Origin: Alphaproteobacteria bacterium
GTDB lineage: Bacteria > Pseudomonadota > Alphaproteobacteria > JANQMY01
Direction: 5' to 3'
Assembly (NCBI GenBank): GCA_028289425.1
Contig: JANQPL010000009.1
Coordinates: forward strand, 186,001 to 250,000
DNA length: 64,000 nucleotides
The position numbers were made by a program, and so were the translations under genes. Positions 8,541 to 17,045 of this stretch are shown here, piece after piece. Numbering within the stretch: position 1 is the stretch's first letter; each line of letters opens with the position of its first letter. The notes under the pieces were generated by a model. That model was not told the origin of the DNA. It was given only the letters and a program-made list of their open reading frames with translations, and searched no databases.

Positions 8541-8617
8541 TGGTACCGCCTCCCCGGTTCGAACGGGGGACCTCTAGATCCACAATCTAGCGCTCTAACC
8601 AACTGAGCTAAGGCGGC
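8541..8617 (-). tRNA. tRNA-His (anticodon GTG), CCA encoded
   Basis: The minus strand folds into a full cloverleaf: acceptor stem GCCGCCT/AGGCGGT, D-arm, anticodon stem TAGA/TCTA with loop TTGTGGA (anticodon GTG), variable region GAGGT, and T-arm CCCCG-TTCGAAC-CGGGG, followed by A73 and an encoded CCA. G1 pairs with U72 and the discriminator is A73 rather than C73, the pattern known for alphaproteobacterial tRNA-His that does not rely on G-1. Its 3' end faces the accessory cassette, and a copy of that end occurs at 454-480. Confidence 0.97.
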
Positions 8618-8679
8618 CCATGTCAGGGTGCCCCACAAGGGCCTTTCGCGGCCGCCAAGGGGTCCGCGAGGGAGGGGAC

Positions 8680-8706
8680 ATTATGCCGTCATCGAAGCTA
8701 TTGCAA
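8680..8706 (-). promoter_or_regulatory. Predicted promoter of tRNA-His
   Basis: On the minus strand TTGCAA (8701-8706) and CATAAT (8680-8685) are separated by 15 bp, about 60 bp upstream of the tRNA 5' end. The spacing is short for sigma70, so this is a modest prediction. Confidence 0.3.
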
Positions 8707-8786
8707 GGGCGCTGCGGCCCTTGGACGGATGGTATTTCACCTCATATATGCGTATGTCTAGCGGACACAAGAAGTAAGGAAGCCGC

Positions 8787-9746
8787 ATGGATCTCATCGC
8801 CCGCGACCCGCGCATCAAGACCGAATTCGTCACTGCAAACGGCCTGTCCTTCGAGGTGGACATCTGCGGCGACGGCGAGAAATTCGCGCTGCTCTTGCAC
8901 GGATTTCCGGAAACGAATTTTTCCTGGCGTCACCAGATGCCGCTGCTGGCAGACATGGGATATCGTGTTTGGGCGCCAAACTTGCGCGGCTACGGCCGGT
9001 CGAGCAAGCCACGCGGCATCAGCGCCTACTCTCTTGATCATCTGATGGCCGATGTGCGGGGCTTGGTGGATGCGGCGGGGGCAAAATCCGTCACCCTGAT
9101 CGCTCATGATTGGGGCGCACTGATTGCCTGGAATTGCGCCATGGCCAAGATCAAGCCCATCGACAGGCTGGTCATTATGAACGTGCCGCACCCGGGGCCC
9201 TCCCGCAAAGCCATTCGCAAATGGTCTCAATTGCGTAAATCCTGGTACATCTTTGCCTTCCAACTGCCTTGGCTGCCGGAATACGCGCTGCGCCGCAAAG
9301 ACGCTCAGGCCATGGACTATGCGTTTGGCCATGAAGAGGTCGACAAATCGCGCTTCCCCAAAGAAGTGGTCGATGTCTACAAGCGCAATGTCCTCATTCC
9401 CGGCGCGGCAAACCGGATGGTCAACTATTACCGGGCGCTGCTGCGGCGCCCCGTCCAGCACCCCGCTCTGAAAGGCGGGCAACTGCCGCTTATCGAGGTG
9501 CCCACCCTGATGGTGTGGGGCGAGGCCGATATGGCCCTGTCGAAGTTTATGACATACGGCACGGACAAATACGTCCGTGATCTGACGATCCGCTACTTGC
9601 CGGGCGTGTCCCATTGGGTCCAACAGGAATCCCCGGAAATCGTCAATCCTCTGTTAGAAGATTTCCTGACCGGCCAACCGGTGCGCCAAGTGGAAGAGGT
9701 CAAGGCCGGCCTGTCACCTTCGCCAAGCGCCGCCGAAGCAGCCTAA
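8787..9746 (+). CDS. Alpha/beta hydrolase, epoxide hydrolase-like
   Basis: 319 residues. The oxyanion-hole motif HGFPE (38-42) and the nucleophile elbow AHDWGA with Asp108 are those of epoxide hydrolases and haloalkane dehalogenases, and YGRSSKP (69-75) follows the same family. Later come VWGEAD (acid region) and GVSHWVQQE with the catalytic His. Asp rather than Ser as nucleophile argues against an esterase. The protein should open epoxides or dehalogenate in the cytosol; the substrate cannot be read. AAGGAAG lies just upstream of the ATG. It sits alone between tRNA-His and a CtrA-marked histidine kinase, with no obvious operon partner. Confidence 0.8.
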   Translation: MDLIARDPRIKTEFVTANGLSFEVDICGDGEKFALLLHGFPETNFSWRHQMPLLADMGYRVWAPNLRGYGRSSKPRGISAYSLDHLMADVRGLVDAAGAKSVTLIAHDWGALIAWNCAMAKIKPIDRLVIMNVPHPGPSRKAIRKWSQLRKSWYIFAFQLPWLPEYALRRKDAQAMDYAFGHEEVDKSRFPKEVVDVYKRNVLIPGAANRMVNYYRALLRRPVQHPALKGGQLPLIEVPTLMVWGEADMALSKFMTYGTDKYVRDLTIRYLPGVSHWVQQESPEIVNPLLEDFLTGQPVRQVEEVKAGLSPSPSAAEAA

Positions 9747-9766
9747 AAAGTGCGGAACGGCGCCCA

Positions 9767-9820
9767 TTAACCATAATTGGTTCTTCCCTCACCGCACGGG
9801 AATCGTTAAACATTTCTTAA
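9767..9820 (+). promoter_or_regulatory. Predicted CtrA binding sites upstream of the histidine kinase
   Basis: TTAACCAT (9767-9774) is the alphaproteobacterial CtrA half-site. TTAA-N7-TTAA (9806-9820) is a perfect full CtrA consensus. Both lie in the 176-bp gap before the PAS histidine kinase gene at 9923, so the kinase is probably under cell-cycle control by CtrA. No footprint data; inferred from the consensus. Confidence 0.55.
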
Positions 9821-9922
9821 CGGCGGTTTTGGCGCAACCACCCGGGCGGCACCCCCCTCAACGTCCCGTCGCCAGAGCCGGTTTGTCGGGCATTTTGTGC
9901 GCTGGATGTTGAGTACACACTA

Positions 9923-11773
9923 GTGGGACGATCGGATAGATCTTTAATCGACGGGTTGGAACAGGACTCGCACCCCGCTTGGCTATGGGATGTGGGCCGG
10001 CAGCGCATGGCCTGGGCCAATGGCGCCGCCGTTTCGTTTTGGCGTGAATCGTCTCCCTTCGATTTGATCGATCGTATCTTTTCTCCGGCCGAAATCGGGG
10101 CCGTGGAATTCGGTCAAACATTCAACGCCCTTTCCGAAGGTCAGGAAGAACAGATTTCGCTGCTGCTCTTTCCGACCGCGGCCGGCGCCCAGGTGGATGC
10201 CGCCTGCCGGCGCCATCTGCTGCCGGACGGCCGCACCGGTTTGCTCATCCATTTGACGGCGGCCGCCACTGACGAGGACAGCCGGACGCTGGAACGCATT
10301 CGGGCAACGCTTGAGAATTTGCCCGGCATGGTCAGCGTGTTCGCCACCGACGGGAAAGTGCTGTTGGAAAGCGCGCTCGCCCGGGAAGCCTTCGGCCCCT
10401 ATACCAGCCTGCCCGATCGTCTGGGCAGCGGACGGGCGCGGGACCTTGTGGCGGACTTATTTGACCGCGGCATCGCCCACCAAACTTGCGACGTATTTAC
10501 AGATGTGGGTCAGCGCCGTCACCGCATTTCGGGAAAACGCATATTAGACCCGGCAACCGGCTTTGCCGCGGCGATTGCACTTTTCACCGACGTGACGGAC
10601 CGGCTGGCGTTGGAGGCGCGGCGCGACGCTGCCGACGATAGTGCGACGGGCGCGACGCTTCATGACGCGATTGAGGAGACCCTTGAACCGTTTCCAGTGG
10701 GCATCATTCTCCTGGATGAAAAAGGCCGGGTTGATTTCGCAAACGCGGCCGCCCATGGGCTCGCCGGTGCTGCGCGCGGCGATCTGGCAGGGGTTGATTT
10801 CATGGCGCTTGTGGCCCCTGAAAAACCCACTGTCGGCGATTTGCCGGTAGCCATGCCCACGCTTGCCGACCGCAGCCGCCAATTGCTCAAAGGCGAAGAC
10901 TTGGTATTGCAGCGGAAAGACGGCGAACGGCGTATGGCGCGCGTGACGCTGGCCCCGCTTCCCGCCAGGGCCGACCTGCCCCCGTTTCTCGCCGTGCTGC
11001 AAGACATTACCTCTCACCAAGACACCCTTGCTCTGCTTGTGAAAGAGCTCGAAAAAGCCAAACAAGAAAGCGCTCAGAAATCTCAGTTCCTGGCCAATGT
11101 AGGACATGAGCTGCGCACACCGCTCAATGCCATTATCGGCTTTTCGGAAATCATGCGCGATCAACGTCTTGGGCCGCTGAAAAACGACAAATACCGTCAG
11201 TATGCGAAGGACATCCACCATAGCGGACATCTGCTACTGAGTTTGATCAACGACCTGCTCGATTTGTCAAAGGTACAAGCCGGTAAGCTCAAGCTTCAAT
11301 TTGCGGAGATCAATTTGCGGACCGTGGTTGAGCAGTGCATCCGTCTTGTCCAACCGCAAGCGCAAAGAAAAAAGGTCAAACTGCGCCTTAACGTGCCGCC
11401 GGTCTTGCCGCTGGTAAAAGCGGACTCCCGTAGCCTGGAGCAAGTGGTCCTCAATCTTCTGACCAACGCGATCAAATTCACCAAAGCGTCGGGGGAGGTC
11501 AGCGTGTCCATTGCCACCGGCAAGGACGGCAATCTCGACTTGCGCGTGCAAGACACGGGCATCGGCATGAGCCCGGAAGAGCTGGACCGCGCCATGAAAC
11601 CTTTCGAACAGATCGATTCAACGGTTGCCCGAAAGGAGAAGGGAACCGGATTGGGACTGCCCCTTGCAAAAGCCCTGGCAGAGGCCAACCGCGCTCAATT
11701 CTCCATCCGCAGCGTACCCGATGAGGGGACTTCCGTGGCGTTGCGCTTTTCCGCAAGCCAAGCCGGCGGCTGA
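9923..11773 (+). CDS. PAS-domain sensor histidine kinase, PdhS/PleC-like
   Basis: 616 residues, GTG start. There is no membrane segment, so it is cytosolic. The N-terminal 60 residues (LEQDSHPAWLWD, MAWANGAA) resemble a degenerate PAS found at the start of alphaproteobacterial cell-cycle kinases. Two PAS-like domains follow near residues 115-230 and 250-370, then a short coiled coil, the HisKA block FLANVGHELRTPLNAIIGFSE with phospho-His near 395, and the HATPase domain with N box NLLTNAIKF, G1 DTGIGM and G2 GTGLGL. The sequence GPLKNDKYRQYAKDIHHSGHLLL is typical of the PdhS/PleC/DivJ group that feeds DivK and CtrA. The CtrA sites upstream agree with a cell-cycle role. No response regulator gene is adjacent. 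Confidence 0.82.
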   Translation: MGRSDRSLIDGLEQDSHPAWLWDVGRQRMAWANGAAVSFWRESSPFDLIDRIFSPAEIGAVEFGQTFNALSEGQEEQISLLLFPTAAGAQVDAACRRHLLPDGRTGLLIHLTAAATDEDSRTLERIRATLENLPGMVSVFATDGKVLLESALAREAFGPYTSLPDRLGSGRARDLVADLFDRGIAHQTCDVFTDVGQRRHRISGKRILDPATGFAAAIALFTDVTDRLALEARRDAADDSATGATLHDAIEETLEPFPVGIILLDEKGRVDFANAAAHGLAGAARGDLAGVDFMALVAPEKPTVGDLPVAMPTLADRSRQLLKGEDLVLQRKDGERRMARVTLAPLPARADLPPFLAVLQDITSHQDTLALLVKELEKAKQESAQKSQFLANVGHELRTPLNAIIGFSEIMRDQRLGPLKNDKYRQYAKDIHHSGHLLLSLINDLLDLSKVQAGKLKLQFAEINLRTVVEQCIRLVQPQAQRKKVKLRLNVPPVLPLVKADSRSLEQVVLNLLTNAIKFTKASGEVSVSIATGKDGNLDLRVQDTGIGMSPEELDRAMKPFEQIDSTVARKEKGTGLGLPLAKALAEANRAQFSIRSVPDEGTSVALRFSASQAGG

Positions 11774-11808
11774 CCGACCATACCGGCCGGTCGCGACGTT
11801 CGGTCTAT

Positions 11809-11836
11809 TTGACAATAATTCTCAATTGCATAATTT
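11809..11836 (+). promoter_or_regulatory. Iron-responsive promoter of the ferric-iron permease gene
   Basis: A perfect -35 TTGACA (11809-11814) is followed after 16 bp by TAATTT (11831-11836). Overlapping the -35, TGA-N9-TCA (11810-11824) matches the iron-Rhodo box bound by RirA, and the same stretch also resembles a Fur box (12 of 19 to the E. coli consensus). The downstream gene encodes an iron permease, which supports iron repression. Which regulator binds cannot be told from sequence. Confidence 0.5.
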
Positions 11837-11890
11837 ATCGCCTAAGGAATGGTACTGGAGGAAGGCCGACGGGCCCAAATGTGATGACCC

Positions 11891-13594
11891 ATGGCGATCG
11901 CTGATGCACGGCCGCAAGAAGCCCCTGCGCGCCCTTCTTTCGCGGGCCTTTTTGACCTTCAGGGCCAGACGATCCTGACGGCGGCTTTGTTGGTCGCTGC
12001 CTTCCTGTCGCTGCCAATTCTATCGGTCGTTTCCAACTTGCTTTGGGAGAGCGGGCCGGTCTGGCAGCATTTGATCGACACGGTCCTGGCAAACTACATT
12101 TCGAACTCAATCGTTTTGGCGGCCGCCGTGTGTGTCGGCGTCATGGTGCTGGGCGTCCCTGCCGCATGGATCACCACCATGTACCGCTTTCCGGGACGCA
12201 GCGTGTTTGAATGGGCGCTTATCTTGCCCTTGGCCTTTCCGGCTTATGTGGTCGCTTATACGTATACGGATTTTCTGCAATTTTCCGGTCCGGTGCAAAC
12301 CGCCCTGCGCGATACTATGGGCTGGACGGCGGCAGACTACTGGTTTCCGGAAATTCGATCGGTCGGTGGCGCTGCCCTCATCCTGTCACTCGTCCTCTAC
12401 CCTTATGTATACCTTCTTGCCCGCGCAAGCTTCTTGGAGCAATCCATGTGCGTGCTTGAGGTAAGCCGATCCCTTGGCCATGGGCCTGCCTCAACCTTCT
12501 TGCGGGTGGCCCTTCCATTGGCACGCCCGGCCATCGCGGCCGGTGTCGCCCTGGCGCTCATGGAGACACTTGCCGACTATGGAACGGTGTCATATTTCAG
12601 TGTACAGACGTTCACGACGGGCATTTACCGCACTTGGTTTTCATTGGGCGATCCCATTGCCGCATCCAAACTTGCCGCTTGTTTGCTGATCTTCGTGCTC
12701 ATCGTTCTTTCACTCGAGGCGCTTGGCCGGCGCCAGGCGCAATACCATCACACCAGCAAGAAGTATCGCCGGCTGGCAGGTTCACCGCTCAATCTTTGGC
12801 AGGGGCTTGGCGCGATCACCGTGTGCGCCCTGCCCGTCTTTTTCGGATTTATCTTGCCCTTCTTTATCCTGGTGGAGATGGGATTGAGGGACGGTTCGTG
12901 GGGTATTGACGAACAGTTTCTGGCGGTGGCCGCGAACACGCTCATTTTGGGGTTGCTCGCGGCTGTGATCGTGGTGAGCATCGCTGCCCTGCTGACATTT
13001 GGCCTCCGCCTTTATCCCCACCCCATCACGCGGTTTTCCCACCGGCTTGCGGGCATGGGCTATGCCATTCCCGGGTCCGTCATCGCCGTGGGCATATTGG
13101 TGCCCCTGGGGCTGTTCGACAATGCGGTGGACGAATGGTTCCGCGCCACCTTCGGGATCAGTACTGGGCTGTTGTTGACCGGCAGTATCGGCGCGCTTCT
13201 CTTTGCCTATGCGGTCCGGTTTGCCGCCGTTGCTCTGCAGACGACGAACTCCGCTTTCTCCAAAATCTCCGGGAACATAGATAGCGCGGCGCGGGTGCTG
13301 GGCGCCAAACCCGCCCGGCTGCTCTTCCGCGTACACATGCCGATCATGCGGGGGTCTTTGTTCACCGCTGCACTGATCGTCTTTGTGGAGGTGGTAAAGG
13401 AACTGCCGGCAACCGTCATCATGCGGCCGTTCAATTTCGATACGCTGGCGGTACGCGCCCACAATTTGGCGGCCGACGAGCGGCTCAGCGAAGCCGCCCT
13501 GCCCGCTATCGCCATCGTGGTTGTCGGGATACTCCCGGTCATTCTGATGGCCCGGGCCATATCACGGGCACGGCCCGGCACCATCGAAGAATAG
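11891..13594 (+). CDS. fbpB: Ferric iron ABC transporter, fused double permease (FbpB/SfuB type)
   Basis: 567 residues with about 12 membrane helices in two homologous halves, as usual for iron FbpB/SfuB permeases. Each half has an EAA-type loop: LARPAIAAGVALALMETLADYG (residues about 215-235) in the first and an equivalent loop with MRGSLFTAALIVFVEV and ELPAT in the second. It moves Fe3+ released by the periplasmic binding protein across the inner membrane. The binding protein gene follows convergently at 13617-14666. No ATPase (FbpC) gene lies in this window, so the ATPase must be supplied from elsewhere. The promoter carries an iron-box-like element. Confidence 0.88.
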   Translation: MAIADARPQEAPARPSFAGLFDLQGQTILTAALLVAAFLSLPILSVVSNLLWESGPVWQHLIDTVLANYISNSIVLAAAVCVGVMVLGVPAAWITTMYRFPGRSVFEWALILPLAFPAYVVAYTYTDFLQFSGPVQTALRDTMGWTAADYWFPEIRSVGGAALILSLVLYPYVYLLARASFLEQSMCVLEVSRSLGHGPASTFLRVALPLARPAIAAGVALALMETLADYGTVSYFSVQTFTTGIYRTWFSLGDPIAASKLAACLLIFVLIVLSLEALGRRQAQYHHTSKKYRRLAGSPLNLWQGLGAITVCALPVFFGFILPFFILVEMGLRDGSWGIDEQFLAVAANTLILGLLAAVIVVSIAALLTFGLRLYPHPITRFSHRLAGMGYAIPGSVIAVGILVPLGLFDNAVDEWFRATFGISTGLLLTGSIGALLFAYAVRFAAVALQTTNSAFSKISGNIDSAARVLGAKPARLLFRVHMPIMRGSLFTAALIVFVEVVKELPATVIMRPFNFDTLAVRAHNLAADERLSEAALPAIAIVVVGILPVILMARAISRARPGTIEE

Positions 13595-13616
13595 TCTGCT
13601 TACAAATCAAAACAGA

Positions 13617-14666
13617 TCAGGGCCAGCCGGCACGGTCGAACAGGATTTGCGCGAGCGGCTGGTTCTCGCCAAGCACACCAACGTTGATGGTATCGCTTTT
13701 GAAGTCACCCAAAGCGGTGAGTTCGTCGACGGGTGCAAGGTCGCTCACGACGGGGTATTCGAAATTCGCCCCCGCAAAAATGGCCTGAGCTTCAACGCTT
13801 GACAGATATTCAAGAAGTCGAACGGCGTTGTCCCGGTTCGGGGCATGGGCCGCCACGCCGCCGCCGCCAATATTCACGTGGGTCCCCGTGGTGTCTTGAT
13901 TGGGAAACAGCAGGCCCACCTTCGCAGCGGCGTCGATGTCGGCCGGCTGATCCGAATTCTGCATGCGCACATAATAATAATGGTTGCCGATCGCCACGTC
14001 GCACTCACCAGCGGCAACTGCCCGGATCTGATCTCGGTCGCCGCCCTGGGGGCGCCGCGCGAAATTCGCGACTACGCCTTTTGCCCACTCACCGGCGGCC
14101 TCTTCACCTTTATGGGCAATCAAAGAGGCAAGGAGCGACAGGTTGTAGATGTTGCTGCTGGAGCGGACGCAGACTTTGCCGTTCCACGCAGGGTCCGCCA
14201 CGTCGTCGTATGACGCCAATGTGGCAAGATCCACCCGCTCTTTGCTGTAGAAAATGACACGGGCGCGTGTCGAAAAGCCAAACCAGCGGCCGTCGGGATG
14301 GCGTAGATGTTCCGGAACCCGTTCGGTCAAGACATCGGATTGAACCGATTGAAGAACACCCGCTTCGTCGGCACGCCACAAATTGCCCGCATCCACCGTC
14401 AAGAAGATATCGGCCGGGCTATTGCGCCCTTCTATTTTGAGGCGTTCCAACAGCTCGCCGCCTTTGGCTTCGAGCACATTGACCCGAATCCCGGTTTTAG
14501 CTTCAAAGCCGGCATAAATCTCCCGGTCCGACGTGTAGTGGCGCGACGAATAGACATTCACCTCGCCATCGGCCAGCGACGGCCGCGTCTCGAAAGCAAT
14601 CAATACCCACACGGCGCACAAGGCGCCCAATAATCTCCACGCGATCGTCACGGTCAAAATCCCCAC
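13617..14666 (-). CDS. fbpA: Ferric iron ABC transporter, periplasmic binding protein
   Basis: 349 residues with an N-terminal signal peptide ending near LADGEVNVYSSRHY. The mature start VNVYSSRHY and the NHYYYVRM segment with clustered tyrosines are characteristic of FbpA/FutA-type Fe3+ binding proteins, where Tyr residues bind iron. It should deliver periplasmic iron to the permease encoded convergently. The GTG at 14666 has no ribosome site; an in-frame GTG at 14651 has GGGG at good spacing and still leaves a full signal peptide, so it is a plausible true start. A Fur-box-like element lies just upstream. Confidence 0.9.
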   Translation of the reverse strand: MGILTVTIAWRLLGALCAVWVLIAFETRPSLADGEVNVYSSRHYTSDREIYAGFEAKTGIRVNVLEAKGGELLERLKIEGRNSPADIFLTVDAGNLWRADEAGVLQSVQSDVLTERVPEHLRHPDGRWFGFSTRARVIFYSKERVDLATLASYDDVADPAWNGKVCVRSSSNIYNLSLLASLIAHKGEEAAGEWAKGVVANFARRPQGGDRDQIRAVAAGECDVAIGNHYYYVRMQNSDQPADIDAAAKVGLLFPNQDTTGTHVNIGGGGVAAHAPNRDNAVRLLEYLSSVEAQAIFAGANFEYPVVSDLAPVDELTALGDFKSDTINVGVLGENQPLAQILFDRAGWP

Positions 14667-14673
14667 AAACGTT

Positions 14674-14713
14674 GATATTGCGAATAACTATCAATTACAA
14701 ATCACGAGGTCAA
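14674..14713 (-). promoter_or_regulatory. Promoter with Fur-like box upstream of the iron-binding protein gene
   Basis: The 19-bp element at 14674-14692 matches the E. coli Fur consensus at 14 of 19 positions and has TGATA/TATCA ends one base further out. It overlaps a candidate -10 (GATAGT on the minus strand, 14687-14692) placed 15 bp from a TTGACC -35 (14708-14713). A repressor bound here would block RNA polymerase, as expected for an iron-repressed gene. Regulator identity (Fur, Irr or RirA) is open. Confidence 0.5.
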
Positions 14714-14816
14714 TGTGTATTGATTGGTTAATGCTTCGACATCATGCCGCATTTTCACTAGATTCTACGGCAATACTTCTGGGGATCGTCAGACACTCAT
14801 CTATTGCGGAGTAATC

Positions 14817-16928
14817 ATGAGAACGTTTCTTCTCAGCCTCCTGGTGCTCGGAGGTCTTATCGTCGGTGCGCTTTTAATCGCCCCTTCCTTCATTCCGCAA
14901 GAATGGTATCGCGAGCCCATCGTGACGGCGATCGAGGAGCAGACCGGTCGGGATGTGACCATTGACGGCGATATCGGCCTGTCCCTCTTCCCGCAATTCA
15001 ATTTCCGACTTGAAGGCGTGAGCATCTCCAATGCAGAGGGTGCCAAACACCCCACCATGGCGTCGATGAAGACGCTGGATGTGGGATTGGATGCCTTCAG
15101 GCTGCTCCGGCGCGAGATTATTGTGTCGCGATTTGTGCTCGAGGACCCGGTGATCCATTTGGAAGTGGACAAATCCGGCAAGTCGAACTTCGACTTCGAG
15201 CCCCAAACCGGAAGTGAAGATCCGCAGCCTACGGAACAACCGGATGGGTCCGACCAAAGTGCGCCGCAAGATTTCGAAGTGGGCACCATCAGTCTTGGGG
15301 ATGTGAGGTTGGTCAACGGGCTTGTGACCTATACCAATCACCAGACAAATGAAGATTATGAAGTCCAAGACATTAATGCGACCGTCTCGCTTCCAAGTTT
15401 CGACGGTCCCTTCTCGGCAGACGGTTCCGTCACATGGCTTGGGGAACGTGTCGGCGCCAATGTGTCGATCGGCAATCTGAAAGACCTGCTGGAGGGCATC
15501 GAAACGGAAATCTCTACACGGATCAATTCGGATTTGATCATCCAGTCCTTTGACGGCAAAGCCGTCGCCGACCCGCTGAAGCTGACCGAAGGCAAAGCTT
15601 CGCTCAATATTCCGTCGCTGCGAAAGTTCTCCGCTTGGCTTGGATCGCCCATGCCCGATGGGGACGGGTTCGGCCCGGTCGCCATTGCCGGTGATTTGAC
15701 GGCGCGGGATCAGCGGCTCTTTTTCAAGAACGCCAATGTCGAATTCGATGACATCACGGCGACCGGCGGACTCACCTTGATCCTCGACGGAGACAAACCC
15801 TTCGTATCCGGCCGGATGGACGCGGACACGTTGAACCTGAACCCCTATTTGGGCGTGGAAGCACCATCGCAAAGCCAGTCCGGGGGCAGTTCGGGGTCCG
15901 GTGGCGGCTCTGGTGGCGCCCCTGCCCCTTCCACGGAATGGAGTGACGACCCGATCGACCTTGCGGGACTTAAGAGCCTTAATGCGAACCTCAAACTCAC
16001 CGCCAAGCGCGTTCAATTCGGCGGCATAAAACTCGACAACAGCGACCTGGATTTGAGAATCAATGACGGCTTGCTGACGGCCGACCTTGCCGATATCAAT
16101 CTCTATAAGGGCACGGGCACCGCCAAATTCTCGGCGGACGGTCGCGGCCGTACGCCTAAGATTTCGCAAACGTTAGTATTGAATGCGATCGATCTGTTGC
16201 CGCTCTTTCGGGATGCGGGCGGTTACGACCGGCTTGAAGGCACCGGCAACCTCATCCTTGATGTGACAATGACCGGCCGTTCCCAACGCCAAATGATGCA
16301 AACTTTACGGGGCTCGGGCGGAGTCAATTTCCTTGATGGCGCCATTCGCGGCGTGAATCTGGCAGACCTCGTGCGAAACATCGGAAGTGTTTTGGGCGGC
16401 GTTCAAAATACTGGCGTGCAGAAAACGGATTTCGCCGAACTCACGGGCCGCTTCAACATTCGCAACGGCATTCTGTCAAACAATGACTTCGCCCTGAAGA
16501 ACCCACTTCTCTGGGTGACCGGCGCGGGCTCGCTCAATATTCCGAATCGAACCATCGATTTTCGCTTCGTGCCGAAGGCCGTGGCAACAATCGAAGGACA
16601 AGGCAGCCGACGCGACGTGACGGGCATCAGCGTGCCCGTCATTGTCAGCGGCTCTTGGGACAATCCGACATTTGCCCCGGATGTGGGCAGCATTATCGGC
16701 GGCGTTCTGGAAGGGGCTACAAGGGGCCGAGACGAGAGCGATTCAGAAGAGGAAGAGGGTCAGCCGGCCGACCCGCTGGAATCCATCTTTAGGGACGTAT
16801 TGGGAATCCCAACCGACACGTCATCGGAAGATGGCGAACCGGAACAGCAGGAAAGCACTCAAGATGAGCAGGAACAACAACCGCCGGACCCGTTGGGGGA
16901 TTTGTTCAAGATCCTGCAAAATCAATAA
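14817..16928 (+). CDS. AsmA family protein
   Basis: 703 residues from an ATG preceded by GGAG; an in-frame upstream extension to 14724 lacks support. One N-terminal membrane anchor (residues 2-24) is followed by the AsmA start EEQTGRDVTIDGDIGLSLFP. The long periplasmic part alternates beta-rich stretches and includes a Gly/Ser linker near residues 355-372. The C-terminal AsmA_2-like block (LEGTGNLILDV, FAELTGRFNIRNGIL, then the GTGSL-equivalent) ends in an acidic Gln/Glu-rich tail. AsmA-like proteins bridge inner and outer membranes and are linked to phospholipid transport and outer-membrane assembly. It appears to be a single-gene unit. Confidence 0.82.
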   Translation: MRTFLLSLLVLGGLIVGALLIAPSFIPQEWYREPIVTAIEEQTGRDVTIDGDIGLSLFPQFNFRLEGVSISNAEGAKHPTMASMKTLDVGLDAFRLLRREIIVSRFVLEDPVIHLEVDKSGKSNFDFEPQTGSEDPQPTEQPDGSDQSAPQDFEVGTISLGDVRLVNGLVTYTNHQTNEDYEVQDINATVSLPSFDGPFSADGSVTWLGERVGANVSIGNLKDLLEGIETEISTRINSDLIIQSFDGKAVADPLKLTEGKASLNIPSLRKFSAWLGSPMPDGDGFGPVAIAGDLTARDQRLFFKNANVEFDDITATGGLTLILDGDKPFVSGRMDADTLNLNPYLGVEAPSQSQSGGSSGSGGGSGGAPAPSTEWSDDPIDLAGLKSLNANLKLTAKRVQFGGIKLDNSDLDLRINDGLLTADLADINLYKGTGTAKFSADGRGRTPKISQTLVLNAIDLLPLFRDAGGYDRLEGTGNLILDVTMTGRSQRQMMQTLRGSGGVNFLDGAIRGVNLADLVRNIGSVLGGVQNTGVQKTDFAELTGRFNIRNGILSNNDFALKNPLLWVTGAGSLNIPNRTIDFRFVPKAVATIEGQGSRRDVTGISVPVIVSGSWDNPTFAPDVGSIIGGVLEGATRGRDESDSEEEEGQPADPLESIFRDVLGIPTDTSSEDGEPEQQESTQDEQEQQPPDPLGDLFKILQNQ

Positions 16929-17045
16929 GTAGCAAGCGCAAGGACGCCCGCTTCGGCGCGCAGGTTGTGTTGCACATGAGCACCAACTCTTAACTATTTT
17001 GCGGATCTATGGTCTCGCTCAAGTCACGCTCCGAGGAGAATTCCC

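Noticed and set aside
14874-16169. Long open frame antisense to the AsmA gene
   Set aside because: No ribosome site and low-complexity composition typical of the reverse frame of a GC-rich gene; the plus-strand gene is certain.
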